49,732 bases of DNA from a virus: the IMG/VR virus record IMGVR_UViG_3300047157_000135, positions 1 to 49,732 of that record, one strand, 5' to 3'. The stretch's first letter is position 1, and every line of letters begins with the position of its first letter. The notes under the pieces are model-generated. The model saw only the letters and a list, made by a program, of their open reading frames with translations, did not search any database and was not told where the DNA came from. The position numbers and the translations under genes were made by a program. Below are positions 15,470-25,599 of this stretch, piece by piece.

Positions 15470-18400
15470 ATGGCTAAAAAGTTTTTAACCGACATAGACA
15501 TAGCCGGAGGTATATACGATTCCAGTGGTGACATAGGAAACAGTGGGCAAGTATTGTCTTCTACTGGATCTGGTGTCAACTGGATAAATGCCACCTCCTC
15601 GGCAAGTGTAGTTTACCAAGATGGTTTTACTGGCGATGGCAGCACAACTGCTTTCACTTTAGCCAATAGTATAGACAACGAAAATAAAACACAAGTATAT
15701 ATAGATGGTGTATACCAACACAAGGATACATTTTCTTTAAGTGGTACAACTCTTACTTTCAGTACCGCTCCACCAAGCACAACAGACATAGAGGTTATAT
15801 CTTTTAGTAGCGTTTCAGCTGCTGATGATATTTTATATGACGACGACTTTTCGTCCGCTGGTTTAATGACAACTAACGGATCTGGTGTGTATAGCATTAC
15901 AACAAACAATTCATCAAACTGGAATACAGCATACACGTATTCTCAAGTCGGTCACTTACCTTTAGCGGGCGGTGCAATAACAGGAGCTATAACTACTAAC
16001 AGTACATTTGATGGTAGGGATGTTTCTGTTGATGGTACTAAATTAGACGGTATTGAAGCTAGTGCTACTGCAGACCAAACAGATGCTGAGATCAGAACAG
16101 CTGTTGAAGCAGCAACTGATTCAAATGTATTTACTGACGCTGATCATACTAAGTTAAACGCAATAGAGGCTTCTGCTGATGTAACGGACACAACAAATGT
16201 AACTGCTGCTGGCGCTTTAATGGATTCTGAATTAACGGATTTAGCTGGGATAAAAGCTGTAACAATATCTGATTTAGCTACAGAAACATATGTAGACACT
16301 GCAGTAAGTGATTTAGTTGATTCTTCACCTGCAACATTAAACACTTTAAATGAACTTGCGGCAGCATTAGGAGACGATCCTAATTTTGCTACAACGACAG
16401 CTACAAGCATAGGAACTAAGCTACCATTAGCTGGTGGTACATTAACCGGAGGATTAACAGGAACAACCGCTGATTTTTCAGGTGTAGTAGATTTCCAAGG
16501 AACTGCGGCTATAGAGGGTGGGACAAATACTGGTGGATATGGTATTTTTAATGGTTATTCACCAAACCATAATCACTTTATTGCGGTAAGAGGTGTTCTA
16601 GCTAACACATCAACTTATTCCATTACGGGAGGGCATCAAACAACTTTTGTTGAGCATGCTGATGCAGCAAATGAAGGTTGGTATTTTAAAAGCTTTACAA
16701 CTGGAACATACCGTGAAATTGCTAGAATTGACGGCTTAAATGAAATGTATTTAGGTGGTAATCAGGTTATACACACCGCTTCATCATCTTATAATAATAG
16801 CAACTGGGACACAGCTTATAGCTGGGGTGATCACGGGGTCGCCGGTTATTTAACCTCATCATCAACACAGAGTAAATACTTAAGAAGTGATGCAACGGAT
16901 ACAATGAGTGCCGCTGCAGGAACTAGCGAATTTCTTACTTTTTCTAATACAACTTCGGCAGGCGCGGTACAAATAGGTTTTCAACAGAACGACACTGATG
17001 GATTACACCATAGGGCATATTTTAAAGCTTTTAAAGGCACTGGGGCCGCAGCAGGTGCTTTTGATTTAATTGTTCGTAGTACTGGTGGTGGTATTACAGC
17101 AGATGTATTGTCTTTAAGAAATGGTAGTAATGATGCTACGTGGAGAGGACATACTATTTGGAATGCAGGTAACTTTACAAACAATTCTACTAATTGGAAC
17201 ACCGCATTTGGCTGGGGTAATCATGCATCCGCTGGATACCTAACTTCAGTTCCTGATCATTCTGCTGCAACTATAACATCTGGCAACTTAGCCGCAGCAA
17301 GGAATACAGCTAATTTAGTTAATGTAGGAGGTACTTCGGATGCTTCTGGTATATATTTTAGAAGTACAAATGAAGTAATTTCAGGTGAAGCTTATGCTTT
17401 AGCTTTTTATGCGTTCAATCATAATGATGGGTTTTTATTTTTAAACAGGGACACTAATTCTACAGCAAGACCAATATTTCATGTAGGTGGATTTAATAAT
17501 GCTTCAACCGCAGGTGATGTTGTTCTTACACTATCAAGAGGCGATGGTATTAAAAATAATTCGCTAACCAATGGATTAAGCAGTAGTTCTTATAGAACAA
17601 ATATTGTAAAAACAACTACAAAAACAATATTTACAGACACACAAGGCTTACACGAATTTAATGGTAGAGTAAATTTATCAGGCACAGGTTTAGCTTCTTC
17701 GCCAACTTTAAGTATCTCTAATTCGTCAACTAGTGCGTTCATGCACTCAGGAGAGCTGTTTACCCCTAACATGACAGCTGGCCAGGCTAATATATTTGTT
17801 ATTGGAAAAATAGGTAATACAAAAAATTCTGGATATATAGGGTATAATTGGGCATCTAATGCATCTAATAATAATTATATCACAATAGGACACTGGGGTG
17901 AAAATCACATATTTAGAGTATATGGTGATGTAGTAACATCACAAGTTAGTTTTAGAGGTTCTTCTGATGTAAGAGGTACCTTATTCTACGATACAAACGA
18001 TACAACTTATTATGTAAATCCTGCTTCAGAAACTAAAATTTCAAAACTATGGATTAATAATGGTGGACAAGGTGGTGTTCCTTGGTCGTCAGGATTTAAT
18101 CAGGGTAGCGGTTCTAATTATTGGAATCAAATTCAAGATGCAGGTGTAGCCAGACAAAGAAATTTTGGTACTGGTGGTTATGATTGGTTTAGTAGCGGTG
18201 GAACGCAATTAATGACTTTAAGTAATGGTGGAACTTTATTTGCATATGCAGATATGCGAGCACCAATATTTTATGATTCAGCAAACACAGCTTTTTTTGT
18301 AAATCCAGCCGCTGAAAGTAATTTAGGCGAATTAAGATTAAATGTTGGAGGCTTACAACTATATAGAGCTTATAATGATAATGCCATTTGGTTTGCAGCA

Positions 18401-19606
18401 AATAGTGATGCTAATCATGTTTTATGGAATGATTACTATGGTGGCCCCGGCACAAGACCAGGTGGAACATCTTTTGATGGAATAAAATGGAATGCATATA
18501 GAGGAATACATATTAGAGGTGGAACTGGAGGTGCTTACAATGTTATTGTAGCCCAAAACACAGCTAGTAATCTAAACACTCACACAGTAGCTTTATACGC
18601 GCATAACACAAAACAATTTGAAACTGTAAGTGGAGGTGCGGTAGCTAATAATCAAATGAGTTCGCCAATATTTTATGATTCATTGGCAACATCTTATTAT
18701 ATTGATCCCGGATCCGCAACTAGTGTTAATGTAGCCGGTACAGTTAGGGGTAATTATTATGTAGCTTCTAACTATGCTAGCACTGGTTATACTGTATACA
18801 AAGGATATGACAACTGGAACCACTTTATAAGTGTAAGGGGGCATTGCCGACCAGGGCAATCTAAAGCACAAGCTGCAATATTAGGTGGACATCAAACATC
18901 ATTTGTAGAATATGCAGAAAACAATTCAACAACAGGTTGGTTTTTTATAGGTTCAGCAGGTTCAACTTATGAAGAAATTGCAAAAATTACAAAAGATTTT
19001 GCGCAATTTACTCAATTAAGAGCTCCATTATTTTATGATAGTAATAATACGAATTATTATGTAGATCCGTATGGTACCAGTGTTATTAATGGTTTAACGA
19101 TGGCTGGTGCTTTGCAAACAGCGGGAAGCCACACGGTTGGTTCAAGTGGTACGTCAAATATATACATGGGCGGAACATCCGGCAATTACTTTAGGTTCCA
19201 CACAAATAACTCACACACATATTTTGATGGAAATGTAGGTGACATACATTGGCGACAAGGAGCAAGTACAAGGTTTACATTTTACATGACATCCGCTAAT
19301 ATGACTATAAATGGTTCATTGACGCAGAACTCGGATGAAAGAGTAAAAGAAAATATAGTTGAAATACCTAACGCTATTGACAAGGTAAAAGCCATGAAAG
19401 GTGTTTATTACAATAGAACAGATTTTAATACAGGTGTAACTAAAGTCGGAGTGTTAGCACAAGAGGTAGAGGCAGTATTACCAGAGTTGATAGTTGAAGC
19501 ACCTGATTCAGGATTAAAATCAGTTGCTTATGGAGAACTTACAGCTGTGTTAATAAACGCGGTAAAAGAATTAGAAGCAAGAGTACAAGAATTAGAAAAT
19601 AATTAA
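15470..19606 (+). CDS. Giant S74 tail fibre (1,378 aa)
   Basis: A 1,378-residue fibre with an intact frame. It starts MAKKFLTDIDIAGGIYDSSG, followed by DGFTGDGSTTAFTLANSIDN, a phage fibre N-terminal motif. The shaft has beta repeats and four FYDSNDT-type modules (about 17970, 18260, 18660 and 19020). The C-terminus SDERVKENIVEIPNAIDKVK, VGVLAQEVEAVLPEL and a coiled coil is a peptidase S74 self-cleaving chaperone. Central segments with NHFIAVRGV and GGHQTTFVEHAD occur twice with variation (around 16560 and 18820), indicating internal duplication. The S74 domain should release itself after trimer assembly. Confidence 0.85.
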   Translation: MAKKFLTDIDIAGGIYDSSGDIGNSGQVLSSTGSGVNWINATSSASVVYQDGFTGDGSTTAFTLANSIDNENKTQVYIDGVYQHKDTFSLSGTTLTFSTAPPSTTDIEVISFSSVSAADDILYDDDFSSAGLMTTNGSGVYSITTNNSSNWNTAYTYSQVGHLPLAGGAITGAITTNSTFDGRDVSVDGTKLDGIEASATADQTDAEIRTAVEAATDSNVFTDADHTKLNAIEASADVTDTTNVTAAGALMDSELTDLAGIKAVTISDLATETYVDTAVSDLVDSSPATLNTLNELAAALGDDPNFATTTATSIGTKLPLAGGTLTGGLTGTTADFSGVVDFQGTAAIEGGTNTGGYGIFNGYSPNHNHFIAVRGVLANTSTYSITGGHQTTFVEHADAANEGWYFKSFTTGTYREIARIDGLNEMYLGGNQVIHTASSSYNNSNWDTAYSWGDHGVAGYLTSSSTQSKYLRSDATDTMSAAAGTSEFLTFSNTTSAGAVQIGFQQNDTDGLHHRAYFKAFKGTGAAAGAFDLIVRSTGGGITADVLSLRNGSNDATWRGHTIWNAGNFTNNSTNWNTAFGWGNHASAGYLTSVPDHSAATITSGNLAAARNTANLVNVGGTSDASGIYFRSTNEVISGEAYALAFYAFNHNDGFLFLNRDTNSTARPIFHVGGFNNASTAGDVVLTLSRGDGIKNNSLTNGLSSSSYRTNIVKTTTKTIFTDTQGLHEFNGRVNLSGTGLASSPTLSISNSSTSAFMHSGELFTPNMTAGQANIFVIGKIGNTKNSGYIGYNWASNASNNNYITIGHWGENHIFRVYGDVVTSQVSFRGSSDVRGTLFYDTNDTTYYVNPASETKISKLWINNGGQGGVPWSSGFNQGSGSNYWNQIQDAGVARQRNFGTGGYDWFSSGGTQLMTLSNGGTLFAYADMRAPIFYDSANTAFFVNPAAESNLGELRLNVGGLQLYRAYNDNAIWFAANSDANHVLWNDYYGGPGTRPGGTSFDGIKWNAYRGIHIRGGTGGAYNVIVAQNTASNLNTHTVALYAHNTKQFETVSGGAVANNQMSSPIFYDSLATSYYIDPGSATSVNVAGTVRGNYYVASNYASTGYTVYKGYDNWNHFISVRGHCRPGQSKAQAAILGGHQTSFVEYAENNSTTGWFFIGSAGSTYEEIAKITKDFAQFTQLRAPLFYDSNNTNYYVDPYGTSVINGLTMAGALQTAGSHTVGSSGTSNIYMGGTSGNYFRFHTNNSHTYFDGNVGDIHWRQGASTRFTFYMTSANMTINGSLTQNSDERVKENIVEIPNAIDKVKAMKGVYYNRTDFNTGVTKVGVLAQEVEAVLPELIVEAPDSGLKSVAYGELTAVLINAVKELEARVQELENN

Positions 19607-22600
19607 TATGGCATTAACTAAAGTATCAGGTGATTTTATAAAAGCGGGTTCAGTAACTCAGGCACACTTGCATTCAAGTCACGGTATAACTACATCTCAT
19701 TTAACTGAAGGTGATAAATTGTTTTTCACTAATGCTAGAGTAGATTCTAGAATAGGTAGTTTAAGTTCTTCTGATTTATCAGAGGGTACTAATCTATATT
19801 ATACTGATGCAAGAGCTAGAGCAGCAATTAGTGGTACTGGTTCTTTAAGTTATAATAGCACAACAGGTGTCATGTCATTCACAATGCCCGCTCAGAATAC
19901 ATCGAATATTACTGAAGGCAGTAATTTATATTACACCGACGCAAGGGCAGATGCAAGAATAGCTGCTGCAGATACAGGAGACTTATCTGAAGGTACAAAT
20001 CTTTATTATACAGATGCAAGAGCTGATGCAAGAGTTGCTTTAATAGTTGACTCAGCACCGGGAACTTTAAATACATTAAATGAATTAGCAGCCGCTTTAG
20101 GTGATGATGCAAACTTTAGCACAACAGTTACAAATAGTATTGCTTTAAAAGCGCCATTGGCCTCACCATCATTTACTGGTAATGCAACTTTTTCAGGAAC
20201 AGTAACAGCTAATCAATTTATATCTACCAATAACGGTAATGGTACAAATTATAGAATAGGGGATGATGTTTGGATTGGGGATACTAATATATCTAATACT
20301 TTTAGAGTACAAGGAGTGCAAAACCCTAATAATGGATATATAACATTTGGTAATTCAAGTAACACTCAATTAGGTAGAGCTGGAACTGGTCCTTTAACTT
20401 GGGGTGGTGATGCAACTTTTGCAGGTGGTATTACAGTTAGTTCACCTGGCTCAAGTTTTTATACTACTTTTAAATCTGCAAATGATTATGTTATTGGATT
20501 AAAAGATTCTGCAAACACAACGCAGTGGTGGTTAAAAGCATACACAAATGGTGGTTTTGCATTACACGAAGATAATGTGGGTGATAAATTTACTATAGCA
20601 GCCGGTGGTAACGCAACTTTTGCAGGAACTATTGCAGCCTCAGGCTATTATGATTCAAGCAATACTGTTTATTATACAGATCCAGCAAGTAGGAGTAACT
20701 TATTTACTTTAGATTTAAATGCGGGAACGGTTTGGGATGCTACTACACAAGGTGTATCTAAAGGCGCATTACATTTAGATCCTAATAGTGCCACTGACCA
20801 CGCGGGAGCTGCGATAACATTTGGAGCTTCTGATCATAATAATGGTCAATCTGCAGATGCGGGTATATATATAAGATCAGATGGTAGTTATGGGACTAAA
20901 ATGTATTTTGCTACTACTGATAGTTATGCTACAGGTTCTCAAACAGCAATGAATATATTACACAATGGGCAAGTTAATATTACGAGAAGCAATCTTGTTG
21001 TAAACAGTGATGTTAGAGGAACTGCATTCTACGATTCAAATGATACGGGGTATTATTTAAATCCGAATAGTACTTCGGTTTTAAGTTTGGTAAATCATAC
21101 AGTAGGAGTGGGGACTAATCAATCTGGATCACAAACATCAAAGCATGGAGTTTCTCTTTATGGAACGTATACTGGTGGTGAACCAACTTATGGTATATTG
21201 TTTACAGGTGCAGCTGGCCATTTAGGTGGACATGGCTCTGTTACTGATGGATGGGCTACGTTTTTTACAATGAATGACAACAACGCTAGGGGTTGGATAT
21301 TTAGAAAAGTAGGTAGTGGTAATACGTCTAGTATTTCCGCTGGAGGTGTAGCTACTTTTGATGACAGTGTGAGATCACCAATATTTTATGATTCAGCAAA
21401 CACAGCCCAATTTATTAATCCAGGCGGATCAACATCACGAATGTTAGGATTTTTAAAAATTGGTAATAGTTCAACATATAATACAGATGATGGTAGTTGG
21501 GGCTCTAGATTACAAGTGGCTAGTAATGTCCATGCAAGAATTGACGTAGCACAAGACGCTAACGCGATGAGATCCTCTTGGTATTGTCACACTGGGCATG
21601 CAGGTTCTTATTTCGGTACAACAACAGCGCATCATCTATATTTAACCTCACATAACGCTACTAGACAAACTTTATTTTCAGGATATAGCCAAGAAGGTGG
21701 TTCGTATAGAGCACCAATATTTTATGATTCAAATGACACCACATACTTTTTAAATCCCTCTTCATCTGGAGGGAATGCATTTAAAACTATTGGTGATTGG
21801 CGACAAACTTCTGATAGTTGGTCTGGTGAAGTTGGAGGTAAAATGCAATACCATGGTAATCACTGGTATTTACAAGCAGCAGGCTATGTTCACTTTAGAA
21901 ATGCTTCAGGTACAAACACTTTTTATGTAGATTCAAATGGGGTTGGTTTTGTTCATGAGTACATAACTGGAAATACCTCGTTAAGAGCGCCAATATTTTA
22001 TGATTCAAACGACACGGGGTATTATTTAGATGCTAATGGAACATCTAGATTATACCATGCACAGACCCCAAATGGCAGTGAATTTATACATTGTAAACAT
22101 TCAGGCTCAGACTTTGCTAATGGTACTTTAGTAACAACTGACATTCCTGCTAATGCAACTAATGGAGCATCTTATGTTATAGAAGTCACCGGTAAAAGTT
22201 ATTCAGGAGAGCCACCTTTTGCTTTTAAAGCTCAAGGATATTTATATAATAATACTATAATTAATCACAGTGGTGTTAATTATGGAAAAGCCTTAGGTAA
22301 TAATCAAATAAAAGTTTTTAATCATTCTGATAACAAACTTGCTTTTTGGTGGCCACGAGTGTCTTATTGGAATTCATTTGAAGTAAGGGTAAGGGATGCT
22401 GGCGGAAGTGCTAGAAACAGGGCACTAACGGTTGTTAATTCAACAGAGCCTTCTTCAAGTAAAAAAGTTACAACAACACTTCACCAATCTACAATATTAG
22501 GTCACAATTATGGGGCTGGAAGTTTATATTCTGATCGATTGTATGATCAAAATGATACAGGTTATTATGTAGATCCTGCTAGTAAATCTTTCTTGAGTAC

Positions 22601-23160
22601 TATTCATTTTAATGGAAGTGTAAGTGGTACAGGCGCTGGTTCTGAAATTGGTAGAAACCATGCTTACGATACAATGGAACTGAAAGGCTATGGTGCTGAA
22701 TTAATGATTGGAGCTCAGCATGCGGAAATTAACATTAATTATAGAACTTGTAATAATAATGCGTCCGGCCACACTCCTACTACATGGAAATGGAGAGCTG
22801 GTAGTTCATCTAACTGGTCTGATCATTATATGGGGCTGATTCAATCTTCTAGTTCCATGAGAGCGCCAATATTTTATGATTCAAATGATACGACTTATTA
22901 TACGGATCCAGCTAGTACCAGTAGTCTTAAATTATTAAAAACAGGTCAAAATCATCAGGCGAACGCGCCAAGATGGGATACATCATTTTATGTAGCACAA
23001 AGTCAACATTATTATGCTCATAGTAGTACTCAAACGATGTACGTTGGTGAAAGCAACCATATTCATATACGATCAATTGGAGAAGCAAGTGGTTCATTTA
23101 GAGCCCCTATATTTTATGATTATAATAATACTGGTTATTATGTTAGATCCGCACTAGTAC
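17960..23160 (+). repeat. FYDSNDT-YY-DP module, about 12 imperfect copies
   Basis: Across the two adjacent S74 fibres the peptide pattern RAPIFYDSNDTGYYLDPxS recurs at about 17970, 18260, 18660, 19020, 20645, 21010, 21375, 21710, 21985, 22530, 22860 and 23100. Six of these contain the identical 18-base sequence CCAATATTTTATGATTCA. Spacing is irregular, with unrelated sequence between copies, so these are shuffled modules and not tandem repeats. Confidence 0.8.
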
Positions 23161-24071
23161 AAGTAATATTAGCTAATTTAACTGTTGCTAACACTATAAG
23201 TGGTGCAATTACTAGAACAGCTGGTACTAGTGGATATGGGCATCCAGGCACGGGTATGTGGCCATTTTACAACTGGGGAGGAAGTAATGGTGGAGGCTCC
23301 GCACCAACAAGTAGTTCATATACAACTGGTATTTCAATTGGCTCTCACCCTGGTGATCAAGCATACGGATGGCAGATGGCTAATAATATGTGGAACGCAG
23401 GTATTTGGTATAGAACTTATAATAGTGGGTTTAGCAGTTGGTATAAACTTTTAGATAACACTACTAATACACAAACAATTAATTCTAGCCTTTACGTTAA
23501 TAATGATGTAGGTATTGGTTTTACGTCAGGAAGCATTGGAGGTAAACTTAATATAAAAAGAACTACTGCTGGTATTAGTATTAAAAATGATTTAGGAGGT
23601 TCTCTAAGTAGTAGTACAATCGGTTTACACCAATATACATCTGCTTCTATGAACAGTGGTGGTTACCATATGGTATTCCAAGCAGCACCAACATCAGGTT
23701 CAGATACTAATATGTTGTTGTGCAATATAAATGGTAACCTAAGAAATAGAAACAATTCTTATGGCCAGTATTCAGATAGAAACATAAAAGAAAACATTGT
23801 TGATGCAACTAGTAAATTGGAAGATGTTAAAAAATTAAGAATTAGAAACTTTAATTTTATAGGAGACGATTTAAAACAAATAGGTTTAATAGCACAAGAA
23901 ACAGAACTAGTATTTCCTGGTTTAGTAGAAAACGATTTAAATCCGCAAGGAGATGAGGTTAAATCGTTGAAATATTCCGTGCTTGTTCCAATACTAGTTA
24001 AAGCAATGCAAGAACAACAAGCAATTATAGATGATCTTAAGTCAAGACTAGAAACTTTAGAAAATCAGTAA
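19608..24071 (+). CDS. Giant S74 tail fibre (1,487 aa)
   Basis: A 1,487-residue fibre, frame intact, starting one base after the previous stop. The N-terminal third holds three LSEGTNLYYTDARADAR-type repeats, a common phage fibre shaft unit. The middle is built of eight FYDSNDT-type modules separated by variable beta-rich segments. The C-terminus SDRNIKENIVDATSKLEDVK, IGLIAQETELVFPGLVEND and a final coiled coil (IIDDLKSRLETLENQ) is a peptidase S74 chaperone. Together with the upstream fibre it probably forms long trimeric receptor-binding fibres. Confidence 0.85.
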   Translation: MALTKVSGDFIKAGSVTQAHLHSSHGITTSHLTEGDKLFFTNARVDSRIGSLSSSDLSEGTNLYYTDARARAAISGTGSLSYNSTTGVMSFTMPAQNTSNITEGSNLYYTDARADARIAAADTGDLSEGTNLYYTDARADARVALIVDSAPGTLNTLNELAAALGDDANFSTTVTNSIALKAPLASPSFTGNATFSGTVTANQFISTNNGNGTNYRIGDDVWIGDTNISNTFRVQGVQNPNNGYITFGNSSNTQLGRAGTGPLTWGGDATFAGGITVSSPGSSFYTTFKSANDYVIGLKDSANTTQWWLKAYTNGGFALHEDNVGDKFTIAAGGNATFAGTIAASGYYDSSNTVYYTDPASRSNLFTLDLNAGTVWDATTQGVSKGALHLDPNSATDHAGAAITFGASDHNNGQSADAGIYIRSDGSYGTKMYFATTDSYATGSQTAMNILHNGQVNITRSNLVVNSDVRGTAFYDSNDTGYYLNPNSTSVLSLVNHTVGVGTNQSGSQTSKHGVSLYGTYTGGEPTYGILFTGAAGHLGGHGSVTDGWATFFTMNDNNARGWIFRKVGSGNTSSISAGGVATFDDSVRSPIFYDSANTAQFINPGGSTSRMLGFLKIGNSSTYNTDDGSWGSRLQVASNVHARIDVAQDANAMRSSWYCHTGHAGSYFGTTTAHHLYLTSHNATRQTLFSGYSQEGGSYRAPIFYDSNDTTYFLNPSSSGGNAFKTIGDWRQTSDSWSGEVGGKMQYHGNHWYLQAAGYVHFRNASGTNTFYVDSNGVGFVHEYITGNTSLRAPIFYDSNDTGYYLDANGTSRLYHAQTPNGSEFIHCKHSGSDFANGTLVTTDIPANATNGASYVIEVTGKSYSGEPPFAFKAQGYLYNNTIINHSGVNYGKALGNNQIKVFNHSDNKLAFWWPRVSYWNSFEVRVRDAGGSARNRALTVVNSTEPSSSKKVTTTLHQSTILGHNYGAGSLYSDRLYDQNDTGYYVDPASKSFLSTIHFNGSVSGTGAGSEIGRNHAYDTMELKGYGAELMIGAQHAEININYRTCNNNASGHTPTTWKWRAGSSSNWSDHYMGLIQSSSSMRAPIFYDSNDTTYYTDPASTSSLKLLKTGQNHQANAPRWDTSFYVAQSQHYYAHSSTQTMYVGESNHIHIRSIGEASGSFRAPIFYDYNNTGYYVRSALVQVILANLTVANTISGAITRTAGTSGYGHPGTGMWPFYNWGGSNGGGSAPTSSSYTTGISIGSHPGDQAYGWQMANNMWNAGIWYRTYNSGFSSWYKLLDNTTNTQTINSSLYVNNDVGIGFTSGSIGGKLNIKRTTAGISIKNDLGGSLSSSTIGLHQYTSASMNSGGYHMVFQAAPTSGSDTNMLLCNINGNLRNRNNSYGQYSDRNIKENIVDATSKLEDVKKLRIRNFNFIGDDLKQIGLIAQETELVFPGLVENDLNPQGDEVKSLKYSVLVPILVKAMQEQQAIIDDLKSRLETLENQ

Positions 24072-24116
24072 AACAAGTGATAATAAATTATAACACAAAC
24101 AATTAAAAAATAAATT

Positions 24117-24458
24117 ATGGCAATTACTTACACATGGGCTATCACGGCTATGAAAAAAGCACCCAGTCTCGACGGTTTGTCGGATGTGATTACACACGTA
24201 AATTTTAAATACGTAGGAACTGATGATGAAAATGATTCCGAAGGGAATCCTTACACTGCAGAATTCTCAGGAGCGTGCCCTATTGGTGCACCTAATTCTG
24301 AAACTTTCACTGCTTTATCTTCAGTTACAGAAGCAAATGTTATTGAGTGGGCTCAAGCTAATCACCCAGTCGATCACATGCAAGAAGTTATAACCAAAAA
24401 TATTAGCGAACAAAAAATACCAACAAACGAAGACGTCTCGGAAATGCCGTGGGCGTAA
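24117..24458 (+). CDS. Small conserved phage protein, MAITY type (113 aa)
   Basis: A 113-residue protein starting MAITYTWAITAMKKAPSLDG, with a strand-rich middle (VITHVNFKYVGTDDENDSEG) and a C-terminal helix. The layout, VVxxVxWxYxGTD followed by FSG and a Glu/Trp helix, matches small proteins found beside tail-fibre genes in many marine phages, of unknown function. A truncated relative of its N-terminus is at 9676. Confidence 0.6.
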   Translation: MAITYTWAITAMKKAPSLDGLSDVITHVNFKYVGTDDENDSEGNPYTAEFSGACPIGAPNSETFTALSSVTEANVIEWAQANHPVDHMQEVITKNISEQKIPTNEDVSEMPWA

Positions 24459-24500
24459 TAATTAAATTCAATTAAGTTAAATTAAAATTACATTAAAATT

Positions 24501-24785
24501 ATGGAAAACCAAGAAAACAAAATTAGCCAAGAACAATTAGAAGAACTACAAGGATTTGTAGGTAAGCTTAATCAAGCTGCTTCTCAAATTGGGAACCTAG
24601 AATTACAAAAACACCAGCTTAACCACGCTGCAGCAGAAGTTCAACAAGACTTGAATAAGTTGCAAGCTAAGCTAGAAGAAAAGTACGGTAAAATTAAAAT
24701 TGATATTCAAACTGGAAACTACGAGCCTATCGAAGAAGAAGGTGGAGAAGAAATTGTAGGACCAGAAGTATTAAAGAAAGTATAA
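24501..24785 (+). CDS. Coiled-coil protein (94 aa)
   Basis: A 94-residue protein starting MENQENKISQEQLEELQGFV. Residues about 8-70 form a long coiled coil (QIGNLELQKHQLNHAAAEVQ, DLNKLQAKLEEKYG), and the C-terminal 20 residues are acidic. Its two-base separation from the next gene suggests an operon with the terminase genes. Possibly a chaperone or assembly factor; unknown. Confidence 0.55.
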   Translation: MENQENKISQEQLEELQGFVGKLNQAASQIGNLELQKHQLNHAAAEVQQDLNKLQAKLEEKYGKIKIDIQTGNYEPIEEEGGEEIVGPEVLKKV

Positions 24786-24787
24786 TA

Positions 24788-25006
24788 ATGTCTTTGGTAA
24801 GAAAAATTAGTATAGGTAGAGACTATAAGAACGACGCTATGCATTATGCGGTTGGCCAAGAAGTATATGGTGGCCATACAATATGTGACATAGTAGAAGG
24901 TGATGATAAGTTCTCTATTTACATTAAAAAGAAAAATGAAGTATTACCGTGGAAAGATTTTAATAAAAACATGGCAATAGCTGTGGAATACAATTTAGAA
25001 TATTAA
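24788..25006 (+). CDS. Small conserved hypothetical protein (72 aa)
   Basis: A 72-residue protein starting MSLVRKISIGRDYKNDAMHY, with alternating beta strands (AVGQEVYGGHTICDIVEG, FSIYIKKKNEVLPWKDFNKN). I recall similar proteins next to the large terminase in marine phages, function unknown. The stop overlaps the next ATG by one base. Confidence 0.6.
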   Translation: MSLVRKISIGRDYKNDAMHYAVGQEVYGGHTICDIVEGDDKFSIYIKKKNEVLPWKDFNKNMAIAVEYNLEY

Positions 25007-25599
25007 TGCAAAGTTTATTTGATTTTATTATAAAACCAAAAAACGAAAGATACGATAATAAAAAATATATAGATGGTCAAGAGCTTTTAGTTAATACTGA
25101 AATCTCTGATCATCGATATGTTAGTCGTACTGGAATTGTTTTAAACGTACCTAAGTCTGAAGATAACGAAATACAAATTGGTGATGAAGTTATATTACAT
25201 CACAATGTATTCAGAAGATGGTACAATCAATACGGCGTGGAAAAAAATTCACGTGGCTATTATAAAGATGATCTTTATTTTGTTAAAGCAGATCAAATAT
25301 ACTTATACAAAAGAGATAACAAATGGAACGCACCTAAAGGCTTCTGTTTTGTTAAGCCAATCAAATCTACTGATATATTAAATAACGAGAAAGAACAAGC
25401 CCTAAGGGGCATTATAAAGCACGTTGATAACGACATTAGCGGTTTAATAGAAAAAGAAGATTTAGTTGGGTTTACACCTAGTAGCGAATACGAATTTATT
25501 GTAGAAGGCGAAAGAATGTATAGAGTATTAACCAATTCAATATCTATTAAATATGAACGTCAAGGAAACGAAAAAGAATATAATCCAAGCTGGACATGA
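25006..25599 (+). CDS. Possible double GroES-like protein (197 aa)
   Basis: A 197-residue soluble protein. The first half (FIIKPKNERYD, RTGIVLNVPKSEDNEIQIGD, EVILHH, DLYFVKADQIYLYKRD) and the second half (GFCFVKPIKST, LRGIIKHVDND, KEDLVGFTPSSEYEFIVEGE, RMYRVLTNSISIKYE) both follow the Cpn10 order: N-terminal strand, G-I-V strand, GD-V or ED-V strand, Y-x-V and a terminal strand. It may therefore be a tandem of two GroES folds, which T4 gp31 shows can be quite divergent. This is pattern inference and not a database match. It overlaps the next gene by 47 bases. Confidence 0.45.
   Translation: MQSLFDFIIKPKNERYDNKKYIDGQELLVNTEISDHRYVSRTGIVLNVPKSEDNEIQIGDEVILHHNVFRRWYNQYGVEKNSRGYYKDDLYFVKADQIYLYKRDNKWNAPKGFCFVKPIKSTDILNNEKEQALRGIIKHVDNDISGLIEKEDLVGFTPSSEYEFIVEGERMYRVLTNSISIKYERQGNEKEYNPSWT

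Noticed and set aside
17960-23160. CRISPR-like array, because of repeated 18-base units
   Set aside because: The repeats lie in frame inside fibre genes, spacing is hundreds of bases and irregular, and no cas genes are present.
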